Assembly (NCBI GenBank): GCA_023421505.1
Contig: JAEZTJ010000025.1
Coordinates: 62,001 to 126,000, forward strand
DNA length: 64,000 nucleotides
Source: Bacillota bacterium
Lineage (GTDB): Bacteria; Bacillota; Clostridia; Lachnospirales; Lachnospiraceae
Reading direction: 5' to 3'
Shown: positions 53,320 to 63,341 of the stretch, piece after piece
Layout: every line of letters starts with the position of its first letter
Position numbering within the stretch: position 1 is the stretch's first letter
The notes under the pieces: model-generated
The model's input: the letters and a program-made list of their open reading frames with translations, nothing else
Databases searched by the model: none
What the model was told of the DNA's origin: nothing
Translations under genes and position numbers: made by a program

Positions 53320-56300
53320 TTAAATCTGTGCCACATCCACAAGCGTGATATCGCTGTTATCACTTTCCATACTGGTAAGTAATGCACTTGCTGTATCTAA
53401 GGCCGTGAAGCAGGTTACACCTGTCTCAATAGAGGTTCTTCTGATTAAAAAGCCGTCTCTTTGTTTATTTCTGCCCTGTGTAGGTGTATTGATAACCATA
53501 TCGATTTCATGGCTTAAGATTAAATCCAGTATATTCGGAATACCTTGCCCAATCTTATGAATTATTGTAGCTTTTATCCCGTTCTTCTCTAGTGCTTCAG
53601 CTGTTCCCTTTGTTGCGTAGATTTGATATCCCAGTGCAATTAATCTTCTACCTAAGCCTACTGCTTCTTCTCTGTCAGCTTTATTTACTGTCATAATCAC
53701 CTTTTTATGCTTCGGAAGATTAACACCTGCGCCTAAGAAGGCTTTGTACAGTGCTTCATGATAAGTCTTTGCAATACCAAGACATTCCCCTGTGGATTTC
53801 ATCTCCGGTCCTAAGCTGGTCTCAGCGCCACGCAGCTTCTCAAAGGAGAATACCGGCATCTTAATAGCAATATACTTAGACTCAGGCCATAAGCCCGGTG
53901 TATATCCAAGCGCTTTGATCTTATCTCCAAGAATTACCTTTGTCGCAATATCAACGATCGGCAAGGCTGTAACCTTACTGATATAAGGTACGGTACGGCT
54001 GGAACGTGGATTAACCTCAATGACATATACCTTTTCATCATATACAATAAATTGTATATTTATTAATCCGACTACATGAAGGGAATTAGCAAGCTTCTTT
54101 GTATAATCTACAATTTCCTCTTTCACCTTCTCACTGATGCTCTGTGCGGGATATACGGAAATACTGTCTCCGGAGTGAATACCCGCTCTCTCGATATGCT
54201 CCATAATTCCCGGAATTAAGATATCCTCACCGTCACATACCGCGTCAACCTCTACTTCCATGCCCATCAGATATTTATCTACCAGGATCGGATGCTCCTG
54301 TACTGTCATATTGATGATTTTCATAAATTCTACGATATCTGCATCATTGATGGCAATCTGCATTCCCTGACCACCAAGTACATAGGAAGGACGTACAAGC
54401 ACCGGATATCCCAGCTCATTGGCAGCTGCCAGCGCTTCCTCCGTTGTAAATACAGTCTTTCCGGCCGGTCTTGGTATCTGGCAATTTTCAAGGATTTGAT
54501 CAAATAATTCTCTGTCCTCTGCCGCATCAACATCAGCTGCTGAGGTTCCGAGGATCGGAACACCCATCTTAAGTAAAGCTTCGGTAAGCTTAATTGCCGT
54601 CTGACCACCGAATTGTACCACCGCACCATCGGGCTGCTCAATATCTACGATATTTTCTACATCCTCCGGAGTTAAAGGCTCAAAATAAAGTTTATCTGCA
54701 ATGTCAAAGTCTGTACTTACTGTTTCCGGATTGTTATTTACAATAATCGTCTCGCAGCCACTCTTTGCTAAGGCCCATACACTGTGAACCGAACAGTAAT
54801 CAAATTCAATACCCTGACCTATTCTGATCGGGCCTGAACCAAGTACCATGATTTTCTTTCTTCCGCTTGTCTGTTCTACTTCATTAAAGCTTCCGAAGGT
54901 TGAATAATAATACGGGGTTTCTGCATCAAATTCCGCAGCACAGGTATCAACCATTTTGTAGGCAGCCACAATACTGTTCTGTTTTCTTATTGCTTTAATC
55001 TCAGAAGCAGGCTTTCCGGTTAAATCTGCAATAACACGGTCCGGGAAACCAAGGCGTTTTGCCTTTTCCAGTAATTCTACGGAAAGAGGTATCGCCTCCA
55101 ATTCCTTTTCTACCTCTACCAAATTTGCTATTTTATCTATAAACCATAAATCAATCTTGGTTATTTGATTAATTTCCTCATAGGAGATGCCTCTACGAAT
55201 TGCTTCTGCGATAACAAATAAACGTCTGTCATCTATTCTATATAATTCCTTTTTAATCTCTTCGGTTGATCTTTCATGATAATTTCCATGTTTTAAACTG
55301 TAAATGTTTTGCTCTAAGGAACGGAGTGCCTTCATTAAGGCCGCCTCGAAGTTAGTACTGATCGACATTACCTCACCGGTAGCCTTCATCTGGGTAGTAA
55401 GCTGTCTCTTAGCAGTAATGAACTTATCGAAGGGCCATTTGGGTATCTTTACGACAACATAATCAAGCGTCGGCTCAAAGCTGGCATAGGTTTTTTTCGT
55501 AACCGCGTTCTGAATCTCATCGAGAGTATAGCCCAGCGCGATTTTTGCTGCAACCTTTGCAATCGGATAACCTGTTGCTTTGGAGGCAAGCGCTGAGGAA
55601 CGGCTAACACGGGGATTTACTTCAATAACACAGTATTCAAAGGTATCAGGATGAAGTGCATACTGTACATTACAGCCTCCGGTTATTCCAAGCTCTGTAA
55701 TAATATTTAATGCCGAGCTTCTTAACATCTGATATTCTTTATCACCCAGTGTCTGGGATGGAGCTACGACGATACTGTCACCGGTATGAACACCAACCGG
55801 ATCAATATTCTCCATATTACATACCGTAATGCAGTTACCCTTACTGTCACGCATTACCTCATACTCAATTTCCTTCCAGCCTGCGATGCAACGCTCTATT
55901 AAGCATTGTCCGACACGGCTGAGTCTAAGTCCGTTGGTACAGATATCAATCAGTTCTTCCTTTGTTGCAGCGATACCGCCGCCGCTGCCGCCTAAGGTAT
56001 ACGCAGGACGAACCACTACCGGGTAACCAATCGTGTCCGCAAATGCTACTGCATCCTTAACCGTCGTTACTACTGTACTGGGTGCGCAGGGCTCACCGAT
56101 TTTCTCCATGGTAGTCTTAAATTCAAGTCTGTCCTCAGCCTTCTTAATTGTCAGTGAGGTAGTACCGATTAATTTTACGTCATTTTCTCTTAAGAAGCCC
56201 GACTCCTCAAGCTCCATGGCAATATTAAGAGCTGCCTGGCCTCCCAGGGTCGGAAGAACACTGTCCGGTTTTTCCTTCAGTATTATTCTTTTTACAAAGT

Positions 56301-56514
56301 CTGGGGTTAATGGTTCAATATATACGATATCCGCAATTTCCTTATCAGTCATAATTGTAGCGGGATTGGAATTAACGAGAACAACACAGATACCCTCTTC
56401 CTTCAGAGAGCGGCAGGCTTGTGTTCCTGCATAGTCAAATTCTGCAGCCTGACCGATAATGATCGGTCCAGAACCGATTACTAATACTTTTTTTATACTT
56501 TCAATTCTCGGCAT
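53320..56514 (-). CDS. carB: Carbamoyl-phosphate synthase, large subunit
   Basis: 1064 residues, full length. Two homologous ATP-grasp halves are visible: [20 protein letters not shown] starts the first and [20 protein letters not shown] the second, each with [19 protein letters not shown] or [15 protein letters not shown] glycine loops and [20 protein letters not shown] or [15 protein letters not shown]. The C-terminal allosteric domain (about 930-1064) ends the protein. It makes carbamoyl phosphate for pyrimidines and arginine from bicarbonate, ATP and ammonia from CarA. Its ATG overlaps the carA stop (TAATG). Confidence 0.98.
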   Translation of the reverse strand: MPRIESIKKVLVIGSGPIIIGQAAEFDYAGTQACRSLKEEGICVVLVNSNPATIMTDKEIADIVYIEPLTPDFVKRIILKEKPDSVLPTLGGQAALNIAMELEESGFLRENDVKLIGTTSLTIKKAEDRLEFKTTMEKIGEPCAPSTVVTTVKDAVAFADTIGYPVVVRPAYTLGGSGGGIAATKEELIDICTNGLRLSRVGQCLIERCIAGWKEIEYEVMRDSKGNCITVCNMENIDPVGVHTGDSIVVAPSQTLGDKEYQMLRSSALNIITELGITGGCNVQYALHPDTFEYCVIEVNPRVSRSSALASKATGYPIAKVAAKIALGYTLDEIQNAVTKKTYASFEPTLDYVVVKIPKWPFDKFITAKRQLTTQMKATGEVMSISTNFEAALMKALRSLEQNIYSLKHGNYHERSTEEIKKELYRIDDRRLFVIAEAIRRGISYEEINQITKIDLWFIDKIANLVEVEKELEAIPLSVELLEKAKRLGFPDRVIADLTGKPASEIKAIRKQNSIVAAYKMVDTCAAEFDAETPYYYSTFGSFNEVEQTSGRKKIMVLGSGPIRIGQGIEFDYCSVHSVWALAKSGCETIIVNNNPETVSTDFDIADKLYFEPLTPEDVENIVDIEQPDGAVVQFGGQTAIKLTEALLKMGVPILGTSAADVDAAEDRELFDQILENCQIPRPAGKTVFTTEEALAAANELGYPVLVRPSYVLGGQGMQIAINDADIVEFMKIINMTVQEHPILVDKYLMGMEVEVDAVCDGEDILIPGIMEHIERAGIHSGDSISVYPAQSISEKVKEEIVDYTKKLANSLHVVGLINIQFIVYDEKVYVIEVNPRSSRTVPYISKVTALPIVDIATKVILGDKIKALGYTPGLWPESKYIAIKMPVFSFEKLRGAETSLGPEMKSTGECLGIAKTYHEALYKAFLGAGVNLPKHKKVIMTVNKADREEAVGLGRRLIALGYQIYATKGTAEALEKNGIKATIIHKIGQGIPNILDLILSHEIDMVINTPTQGRNKQRDGFLIRRTSIETGVTCFTALDTASALLTSMESDNSDITLVDVAQI

Positions 56515-57596
56515 TATTCCTGCACCTCCATCATATTAATAAACTCATCAAAAAGGAATTCGCTGTCCATTGGTCCTGCGCAGGCTTCCGGATGGAACTG
56601 AACGGAAAATACGTTCTTGCCGAGGTAATGCATGCCTTCCACAGTCCTGTCGTTAACATTAATAAAGCTTACTTCTGCAACCTCCGGCTTCAAGCTGTCT
56701 GCCTTCACCATATATCCATGATTTTGTGTAGAAATATATACTCTTCCGGTTTTTAAATCCTTTACCGGATGGTTTGCTCCACGATGACCGTATTTCATCT
56801 TTTCCGTATCGCCCCCGTTTGCTAAAGCCAAAAGCTGATGACCTAAGCAAATAGCAAAGATCGGCACCTTGCTGTCAAACATGTTCTTTACTTCTGCTAT
56901 GATTTCCGTACATTCCTTCGGATCACCCGGGCCATTGGATAACATAATGCCGTCAGGTTTATTCTTAAGTACTTCTTCCGCCTTCGTAAACGCAGGATAT
57001 ATGGTAACTTCACAGCCTCTCTTTGCAAGGCATCTGGGGATATTATTCTTTAAGCCGTAATCCATTAAGGCTACCTTATATTTGTGCTCGCCTATTGGGG
57101 GAATTACTCTTGCTTCTTTACAGGAGGTCTTGGCAACTACCTTTTCTACTTTATATTGATGTATTTTAGCAATTACCTCTTCGAGATTATAATTTTCGTT
57201 TGTAGTAATCATACCATTCATAGTACCCTTATTTCTAAGAAGCTTTACCAAAGCTCTCGTATCAATTCCGGCGACTCCGGGGATACCGTTTCTTGTAAGA
57301 AAGCTTTGAATACTTTCTTCATTACGGAAATTGCTCGGTATTCTTGATAATTCCCTTACGATAAATCCGTCCAGCCAGGGCTTATGTGATTCCATATCTT
57401 CGTAACATATGCCGTAATTTCCTATCAAAGGATATGTCATTACCACACTCTGACCTGCATAGGAGGGATCTGTCAGTACTTCAAGATATCCCGTCATACC
57501 AGTATTGAATACGATCTCGCTGATAATCTCTCGCTGTGCTCCGATACTTTCGCCTGTAAATACATTGCCATCCTCAAGAATTAAGAACGCTTTCAT
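56514..57596 (-). CDS. carA: Carbamoyl-phosphate synthase, small (glutaminase) subunit
   Basis: 360 residues. N-terminal CarA domain with [20 protein letters not shown], then a class I amidotransferase domain: [10 protein letters not shown], nucleophile in [15 protein letters not shown] and HPE in [11 protein letters not shown]. It feeds ammonia to CarB through a tunnel. The start [10 protein letters not shown] at 57596 follows GGAGG; the longer frame to 57638 lacks a box. It is the first gene of carAB, behind a leader with a terminator-like hairpin. Confidence 0.98.
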   Translation of the reverse strand: MKAFLILEDGNVFTGESIGAQREIISEIVFNTGMTGYLEVLTDPSYAGQSVVMTYPLIGNYGICYEDMESHKPWLDGFIVRELSRIPSNFRNEESIQSFLTRNGIPGVAGIDTRALVKLLRNKGTMNGMITTNENYNLEEVIAKIHQYKVEKVVAKTSCKEARVIPPIGEHKYKVALMDYGLKNNIPRCLAKRGCEVTIYPAFTKAEEVLKNKPDGIMLSNGPGDPKECTEIIAEVKNMFDSKVPIFAICLGHQLLALANGGDTEKMKYGHRGANHPVKDLKTGRVYISTQNHGYMVKADSLKPEVAEVSFINVNDRTVEGMHYLGKNVFSVQFHPEACAGPMDSEFLFDEFINMMEVQE

Positions 57597-57687
57597 TGTA
57601 TCCTCCATTCCGCCGAACATTCGGCATAAACTTCGCAAAAATCTTTATGCTTTTTTGCAATTTCTTTTCCTGTGACTGAATTTTCGC

Positions 57688-57753
57688 AAAAAAAAAGAAT
57701 ACTGACCCAATTGGATGCTCCCTAAGCTACAAAGCAGCCAATTATTATTCTTT
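57688..57753 (-). promoter_or_regulatory. Probable transcription attenuator in the carAB leader
   Basis: On the minus strand AAAGAATA pairs with TATTCTTT and, inside, ATTGG..GCT pairs with AGC..CCAAT, followed at once by nine T. It lies about 90 bases before the carA start, where no upstream gene needs ending. Two further hairpins follow: GCATAAA/TTTATGC and GCCGAA-TG-TTCGGC near the ribosome binding site. I see no clear PyrR-binding sequence. Confidence 0.6.
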
Positions 57754-57985
57754 AATTAATATTAATTTTGAATGCATAAATATTCATTTTTTTGATCAAT
57801 TTTTATGATTTTACCATATCTAATTTAAAATAGCAAGTGGTTTTCTAAAATATATACATTATTTTTAATTCCATTTTCTCCTATATCAGTTTATATTGAT
57901 AACATATACATAATCTATTTTTATTCACAAATATTAGCGTGTCTTAAAATCTTGATAAATAGTATCTTTTGCTTTATCATTACAA

Positions 57986-58097
57986 GCCCCACATGTTTTT
58001 CGCGGAACTTTTTACCAGTTATCATATTTATAACTTGAATACTTAAAAATAGCGCTCTTTGCTATTCTTATAATGGCCCGCATGTTTTTCGCGGGAC
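57986..58097. repeat. Pair of direct repeats CATGTTTTTCGCGG upstream of the SpoIID-like genes
   Basis: CATGTTTTTCGCGG occurs at 57992-58005 and 58081-58094, 89 bp apart. The second is a good hairpin (CCCGC...GCGGG); the first has lost part of its stem. The DNA between is AT-rich. The rest of 57754-57985 has no gene. Confidence 0.6.
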
Positions 58098-58161
58098 TAT
58101 TCACAATCTGTATTCATCCTACATAACTTGATAATAAAATGAGAGTATTGAGGTCAATCTC

Positions 58162-59463
58162 ATGAAACAGATCATAACTCCTTTTACTTATAAAAAGAAC
58201 GAGCCGGCCCTAAGAGTATACCCCACCCAGATGGAAACACAATCGCTTGGCCGTCTTCGGGTTCGCTGCACCGCACCGGGTGAAATACCGATAGCAAACG
58301 CAACAGTTACAATAACCCCACCAAACGAACCAAATAATGTAATTGGCCAATTAACTACTGATGCCTCCGGTTTGACCGAGACAGTAGAGCTTTCTGCACC
58401 GCCTTTAGATTACAGTCTTGCCCCCTCTGAACCACAGCCTTATTCCGACTATGATGTCCGTATCTCTGCCCCTAACTACGAAAATGCTATCTATAATAAT
58501 ATTCAGATCCTGCCGGAGGTATTAGCTGAGCAAAATTCCACCTTAAACCCTGCTGCTGAGGAACCGGCAGGTGCAGAGGAAGTTATCAACATAGGTCCAC
58601 ATACTCTTTACGGAGATTACCCGCCTAAAATACCGGAGGACGAAATAAAGCCTACCGCTGAATCCGGTGAAATCGTTCTCACCCGTGTGGTTATCCCGGA
58701 GTATGTTATTGTACATGATGCAGCTCCAACAGTTGCTGCGCAGAATTATTATGTCCGCTTCCGAGATTACATTAAAAATGTAGCTAGTAGTGAAATATAT
58801 GCAACCTGGCCCGAAGCTACGATATACGCCAATATACTGGCTATTCTTTCTTTTACCTTAAATCGTGTTTTTACAGAGTGGTATCGGAATCAAGGCTTTA
58901 ACTTTACCATAACTTCATCAACGGCTTATGACCATAAATGGATCAGAGGCAGAAATATCTATGCAAATATTGGTGTTCTAGTAGATAATATATTTGTCAA
59001 TTACTTATCCCGTCCCAATGTTCGGCAGCCGATATTAACACAATACTGCGATGGCGTAAGAACCTCCTGTCCTGGCTGGATGACACAATGGGGCTCTAAA
59101 TCACTTGGTGACCAGGGTTATAGTGCAATCCAGATTCTCCGTAACTTTTACGGAAACTCAATCTACATCAATACTGCAACCGAGGTATCCGGAGTTCCAA
59201 GATCCTGGCCAGGAAGCAATCTGACCATCGGTGCAAGAAATTCCAATGTACGAGTTATACAGGAACAGCTTAACCGCATTGCACAGGTTTATACTGCAAT
59301 TCCTACCTTAGCGGTGGACGGTGTATATGGGTCAAGAACTGCTGAGGCAGTAAAAGCCTTCCAGCAGATTTTCAGCCTTCCGGTTACCGGTATTGTAGAT
59401 ATTGGTACCTGGTATAAAATATCAGGGATTTATGTAGCTGTTACCAGAATGGCGGAATTATAA
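58162..59463 (+). CDS. SpoIID-like/peptidoglycan-binding protein, first tandem paralogue
   Basis: 433 residues in three parts. Residues 20-130 are a beta-rich, carboxypeptidase-regulatory/Cna-B-like domain (TVTITPPNEPN, TTDASGLTETVEL). Residues 195-335 resemble SpoIID/LytB lytic transglycosylases: NVASSEIYATWPEA with candidate catalytic E211, then H258, C296 and C303 as possible zinc ligands. Residues 365-430 form a peptidoglycan-binding domain (NVRVIQEQLNRIA, VDGVYGSRTAEAVKAFQ). There is no signal peptide, so a role in the mother cell or spore layers is more likely than ordinary secretion. A weak GAGG box precedes ATG 58162. Confidence 0.75.
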   Translation: MKQIITPFTYKKNEPALRVYPTQMETQSLGRLRVRCTAPGEIPIANATVTITPPNEPNNVIGQLTTDASGLTETVELSAPPLDYSLAPSEPQPYSDYDVRISAPNYENAIYNNIQILPEVLAEQNSTLNPAAEEPAGAEEVINIGPHTLYGDYPPKIPEDEIKPTAESGEIVLTRVVIPEYVIVHDAAPTVAAQNYYVRFRDYIKNVASSEIYATWPEATIYANILAILSFTLNRVFTEWYRNQGFNFTITSSTAYDHKWIRGRNIYANIGVLVDNIFVNYLSRPNVRQPILTQYCDGVRTSCPGWMTQWGSKSLGDQGYSAIQILRNFYGNSIYINTATEVSGVPRSWPGSNLTIGARNSNVRVIQEQLNRIAQVYTAIPTLAVDGVYGSRTAEAVKAFQQIFSLPVTGIVDIGTWYKISGIYVAVTRMAEL

Positions 59464-59524
59464 TCACAACCTTATTTGGTAATTCATATTTTAATATTAA
59501 ATAAAGATGAGGAGATTTCATCTA

Positions 59525-60808
59525 ATGTATTCAAACTTCTCAAATAGATATCGTCAGCATAATTACAGAGTATATCCTGCACAAATGGGTACACAGTCCC
59601 TAGGGAGCCTTAGGGTTCGTACTACATCCGCAGGATTTACTCCCGTAGAAAATGCCACGGTACGTATTTCTCAGGCCTCTACCCCCGATACTGTGTTAGC
59701 TGAAATAAAAACGGATGCTTCCGGCTTAACAGGAGAGATTGAACTGCCGGCACCTTCTCCTGATTATAGTCTGACACCTTCTGCACAACAACCCTATGCG
59801 GAATATACGATAAGAATTCTCTCCGAGGGTTTCTCTCCTCTTACAGTACAAAATGCAGAAATATTTCCTTCAGTAACTGCGCTTCAGGAGGCAACACTTC
59901 GTACAGTAGCTGGTGCAGAAGGAGTACTTTATGTCATTCCTCCCCATACCTTATATGGGGATTACCCACCCAAAATAGCCGAAGCAGAAGTGAAGGAAAC
60001 CGGAGAAAGCGGAGAGATCGTACTCACAAATGTCGTGGTACCTGAATTCGTAATCGTTCATGACGGTCCTCCGACAGATGCTTCGGCAGCAAATCATTAT
60101 GTACGCTTCAGAGATTATATCAAAAATGTAGCCTCCAGTGAAATTTACTCGACCTGGCCGGAGTCAACCATTACCGCTAATGTACTTGCCATTCTTTCTT
60201 TTACACTGAACCGGGTTTTTACAGAATGGTACCGTAATCAGGGATTTAATTTTACAATCACTTCCTCTACCGCATTTGACCACAAATGGATACCAGGAAG
60301 AAACATATTCAGTAATATCGGCTTAATCGTAGATCAGATATTTAATAATTACCTATCCCGTCCAAATGTAAAGCAACCAATATTAACACAGTACTGTGAC
60401 GGCTATAAGGTGCAATGTCCAAACTGGATGACACAATGGGGCTCTAAGGATCTGGGTGAGCAGGGCCAAAGTGCAATTGACATACTACGGCATTTTTATG
60501 GAAATTCAATTTTTATTAATACTGCAACCGAGGTGTCAGGTGTACCATCATCCTGGCCCGGAGCGAATTTAAGCATTGGTGCCTCTGGCGGTAATGTACG
60601 TACCATACAGTCTCAGTTGAATAAAATTTCAGAAAAATATACGTTAATACCGAAGCTGGCCGTTAATGGACAATATAACGATCAGACAGCAAATGCAGTT
60701 AAAATCTTTCAGCAAACCTTCGATTTACCGGCTACCGGTATTGTTGATTTGCCTACCTGGTATAAACTGTCAGGCATCTATGTAGCGGTTTCTCGTATAG
60801 CAGAATAA
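59525..60808 (+). CDS. SpoIID-like/peptidoglycan-binding protein, second tandem paralogue
   Basis: 427 residues, collinear with and clearly homologous to the preceding product along its full length. The same parts recur: TTSAGFTPVENATVRIS, NVASSEIYSTWPES, FDHKW, YCDGYKVQC with the same Cys spacing, and a C-terminal peptidoglycan-binding repeat (VNGQYNDQTANAVKIFQ). The least similar part is the first 15 residues and the linker. I start at ATG 59525, ten bases after GAGGAG; ATG 59507 is in frame but has no box. It lies 61 bp after the first gene, an in-situ duplication. No signal peptide. Confidence 0.75.
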   Translation: MYSNFSNRYRQHNYRVYPAQMGTQSLGSLRVRTTSAGFTPVENATVRISQASTPDTVLAEIKTDASGLTGEIELPAPSPDYSLTPSAQQPYAEYTIRILSEGFSPLTVQNAEIFPSVTALQEATLRTVAGAEGVLYVIPPHTLYGDYPPKIAEAEVKETGESGEIVLTNVVVPEFVIVHDGPPTDASAANHYVRFRDYIKNVASSEIYSTWPESTITANVLAILSFTLNRVFTEWYRNQGFNFTITSSTAFDHKWIPGRNIFSNIGLIVDQIFNNYLSRPNVKQPILTQYCDGYKVQCPNWMTQWGSKDLGEQGQSAIDILRHFYGNSIFINTATEVSGVPSSWPGANLSIGASGGNVRTIQSQLNKISEKYTLIPKLAVNGQYNDQTANAVKIFQQTFDLPATGIVDLPTWYKLSGIYVAVSRIAE

Positions 60809-60815
60809 GAATAGA

Positions 60816-60858
60816 AGGTGCATTTAAAAAATCATTTTTAGATTTTTTAAATGCACCT
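60816..60858. terminator. Terminator between the SpoIID-like pair and thiT
   Basis: Perfect 18-bp arms (60816-60833 and 60841-60858) based on AGGTGCATTTAAAAAATC, between convergent genes. Confidence 0.85.
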
Positions 60859-60864
60859 CATATT

Positions 60865-61548
60865 TTATTCTTCTATCGCTATTCTTTTTACCTGCTTTAA
60901 CGCATTCTGTATAGGCGGGATCAGTAGGAGAACAATCGTAATTACCATTTCCGGTGCAATGTAGAATGCATTATAGACTAACGTATAATACAAGGTGCTT
61001 ACTCCCTCTGGGGCATACGAGGAAAAGAATATGTAGCCGGATATTACATGACAGAGATATCTCCCGACCACTCCAAATATATAACCCTTAATAAGACCAT
61101 ATTTCGAATTTGAAAAAATACCGGCAAGTCCCAGACAGCCAAAAGCAATCGGATAATCTAAAAGCAGCTGAACCGGATGTACAATATAAGATTCTAAGAT
61201 AAGGTCAATGAAGGCATATGCTATACCAGCTATGATACCTGCTTTCACTCCATACAGATAACCAATAAGACAGATAAAGAACATACTAAATAGCGTTATA
61301 GAACCACCATATGGCAATCTGCCAATTTTGATAAAGGATGTAACTACGGCAAGAGTTACTGCCATCGCAGAAATTGCAAGCTGCTTAATGCGGATTTTGT
61401 TACTATTTCCGGCAAATGCAGCGATTGCCATAAATAGTAGAAATACAATTACAATTAACGCAATATTACCTGCTGCAGTGGGGTAATAAGTACTGCTGCC
61501 ATCCTCAACAACAGTTGAAACAAAAAAATCAAAAACTTTTTTGAACAT
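60865..61548 (-). CDS. thiT: Energy-coupling-factor thiamine transporter, S component
   Basis: 227 residues with six predicted helices. The KIGRLPYGGSITLFSMFF segment and the IDLILESYIVHPVQLLLDYP segment are typical of ThiT substrate-binding proteins, which dock on a shared ECF module encoded elsewhere. The start MFKKVFDFF at 61548 follows AAAGGAGG; the longer frame to 61572 lacks a box. A TPP riboswitch immediately upstream confirms thiamine as substrate. Confidence 0.93.
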   Translation of the reverse strand: MFKKVFDFFVSTVVEDGSSTYYPTAAGNIALIVIVFLLFMAIAAFAGNSNKIRIKQLAISAMAVTLAVVTSFIKIGRLPYGGSITLFSMFFICLIGYLYGVKAGIIAGIAYAFIDLILESYIVHPVQLLLDYPIAFGCLGLAGIFSNSKYGLIKGYIFGVVGRYLCHVISGYIFFSSYAPEGVSTLYYTLVYNAFYIAPEMVITIVLLLIPPIQNALKQVKRIAIEE

Positions 61549-61555
61549 AAAAAAA

Positions 61556-61578
61556 CCTCCTTTTGATTGCATCGGAGG
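61556..61578 (-). promoter_or_regulatory. Shine-Dalgarno-sequestering hairpin of thiT
   Basis: Minus-strand CCTCC (61578-61574) can pair with the GGAGG ribosome binding site (61560-61556) of thiT. The preceding GGCCCCC could instead pair with GGGG in the riboswitch, giving alternative folds. Seven T after GGAGG mean early termination is also possible. Confidence 0.6.
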
Positions 61579-61587
61579 GGGCCACTT

Positions 61588-61680
61588 GATTGCTTCCTTC
61601 CGCCGGTATTAACCGGATCAAGTAGTAAGGGTCAGTATGAAACTTCTCATACCTCTCAGCTCTGGGCTCCCCTAGCAAAT
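61588..61680 (-). promoter_or_regulatory. TPP riboswitch
   Basis: The minus strand has the THI-box order: CTAGGGGAGCC, GCTGAGAGG, a variable hairpin (TATGAG/CTCATA-like), GACCCTT, then TTGATCCGGTTAATACCGGC and GGAAGGAAGC. TTTGCT and AGCAAT close P1. It senses thiamine pyrophosphate and should reduce thiT expression when bound. Confidence 0.93.
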
Positions 61681-61880
61681 AATCGTATTAATTAGTACTG
61701 TCCTATCATAATCAATCATCATTAAACTGTCAATACCTATATCACAATTTTATATTTATATTTTAGTTTATATACATATTTTAAGCAACAAATAACAATT
61801 AACCAAATTTACCTTGTTATTAAGGATACCTTTCCTTATAATTAGTTTAAGAAACTATATTGGAAGGCGGATTAAATCCT

Positions 61881-62813
61881 ATGCAGCGAAAGCTCTTAAT
61901 TTTCCTATCTATATTTATATTATTTATTATCACAAGCTCAGCCTGTTCAGAAGCTAATACAAATAACAAAGGGGCAACGCTTACTGAAGCAGCTTCTTTA
62001 ACAGCAGGTCCATCATCAGAGTTAACACCAACACTTACCATTCAATCAGAAAAAGAAGTTCAGTCCACTTCTCCCCTTTTAAAAATAGCTTCATCAGAAA
62101 CTAATAAAGTAGCAATCACAAATAAACCTTCTGCAAAAAAATCATCGGATGCGCTATCAAAGAAGGATAAAAAAGAGAAGGAAAGTATTAAAATGATTGC
62201 CATTGATGCAGGACATCAAAAGAAAGGAAATTATTTAGAGGAACCCATCGGACCAGGAGCAAAAAAGACAAAACCCAAGGTAACCTCGGGAACTCAGGGC
62301 AGCTATAGCGGTATTGCAGAATATGAGCTTAACTTAACGATTGCACTGAAGGTTAAGGAGGAATTAGTTGACCGGGGCTATAAAGTATATATGGTCCGAG
62401 AAAAAAATAATGTAAACTTAAGTAATAAGGAACGTGCCCTGCTGGCAAATGAGAGCGGTGCCGATCTTTTCATACGTATCCATGCTGACAGTTCTTCGAA
62501 TTCTGAAGTACATGGAGTCAGCACTCTGTACCCTTCAAAGGATAATCCTTATGTATCAGAGCTTAGTACTTCCAGTCATGCACTCTCTAAGGATATTGTT
62601 AACGCAATCTGTAAAAGTACCGGAGCAAAAAATCGTGGTGCTATCGCTCGTGACGATATGAGTGGTATTAACTGGTGTAAAATCCCTGTCAGTATTATCG
62701 AAATGGGATTTATGTCAAACAAAAAAGAAGACCTGCTCATGCAGCAAAAGAATTATCAGAGCAAAATCGTAAAAGGTATATGTGATGGTATTGATGCATA
62801 TTATTCGAATTAA
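61881..62813 (+). CDS. Lipoprotein N-acetylmuramoyl-L-alanine amidase
   Basis: 310 residues. Signal peptide with lipobox SSAC (Cys at about residue 22), a Ser/Thr/Lys-rich spacer to about residue 105, then an Amidase_3 domain: IAIDAGHQ (zinc His), EYELNLTIA (zinc Glu), RIHADSS (zinc His) and SIIEMGFMSN (catalytic Glu). It cleaves the bond between muramic acid and the stem peptide at the cell surface. I start at ATG 61881; the upstream TTG frame is weaker. CwlC/CwlD-like enzymes in spore formers share the domain, but membrane anchoring suggests vegetative wall turnover. No operon partners. Confidence 0.9.
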   Translation: MQRKLLIFLSIFILFIITSSACSEANTNNKGATLTEAASLTAGPSSELTPTLTIQSEKEVQSTSPLLKIASSETNKVAITNKPSAKKSSDALSKKDKKEKESIKMIAIDAGHQKKGNYLEEPIGPGAKKTKPKVTSGTQGSYSGIAEYELNLTIALKVKEELVDRGYKVYMVREKNNVNLSNKERALLANESGADLFIRIHADSSSNSEVHGVSTLYPSKDNPYVSELSTSSHALSKDIVNAICKSTGAKNRGAIARDDMSGINWCKIPVSIIEMGFMSNKKEDLLMQQKNYQSKIVKGICDGIDAYYSN

Positions 62814-62819
62814 GAAGCT

Positions 62820-63149
62820 CTATACCTTCGATACCCCTCCATAAAGGTTCAGAATAACAACTCCCAGGATAATCAGTAATAATCCGCCAACGCCTGCCGG
62901 AGTGATTTTTTCTTTAAAGAGTGCAATCGAGATGATTGTAGTAACCAAAATTCCCAGCGCTGACCAGGTTGCATAGGCAATACTATAATTAATCTTCTCT
63001 AACGCTTTCGCTAAGAACATAAAAGATATCCCGTAAGAGACTAAGCTTGATGCTGCTGGTATTAATTTAGTAAATCCGTTTGAAAACTTTAATAATGTTG
63101 TCCCAAGTAACTCACCGATGATTGCAATGCCCAGAAATAAATATTCCAT
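62820..63149 (-). CDS. Small multidrug resistance (SMR) family exporter
   Basis: 109 residues with four TM helices. The essential Glu is in AIIGELLGTTLLK (about residue 13), and LEKINYSIAYATWSALGIL and GGLLLIILGVVILN match EmrE/QacC-type members. SMR proteins work as dimers and exchange cations for protons. Guanidinium export cannot be excluded for a single gene. It is convergent with the amidase gene, only 6 bp away. Confidence 0.9.
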   Translation of the reverse strand: MEYLFLGIAIIGELLGTTLLKFSNGFTKLIPAASSLVSYGISFMFLAKALEKINYSIAYATWSALGILVTTIISIALFKEKITPAGVGGLLLIILGVVILNLYGGVSKV

Positions 63150-63205
63150 TATTCACCTCATTTCTGCGCTGCTTATTTGGCTCGCTTGCGTAACAATGCG
63201 CATCT

Positions 63206-63238
63206 CGAGTTTGTATGCGCAGCGCAGGCACAAACTCG
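63206..63238. repeat. Hairpin related to palindromic repeat family 2
   Basis: CGAGTTTGT (63206-63214) and ACAAACTCG (63230-63238) are perfect arms, with GCAGGCACAAACT shared with the other family-2 copies. The flanks (GCTCGCTTGCGTAAC) are different. Confidence 0.4.
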
Positions 63239-63341
63239 CTTACCTTCCTAAGTATATTCGATTATTGATATGATGTTACTCTATATCCTGTATTTCTCTA
63301 TTTTATACATAGTACAAAAAATTAAAATTATTGTGAGACGC

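Noticed and set aside
56033..56434. 133-codon plus-strand ORF across carB
   Set aside because: Antisense shadow of carB; no ribosome binding site.
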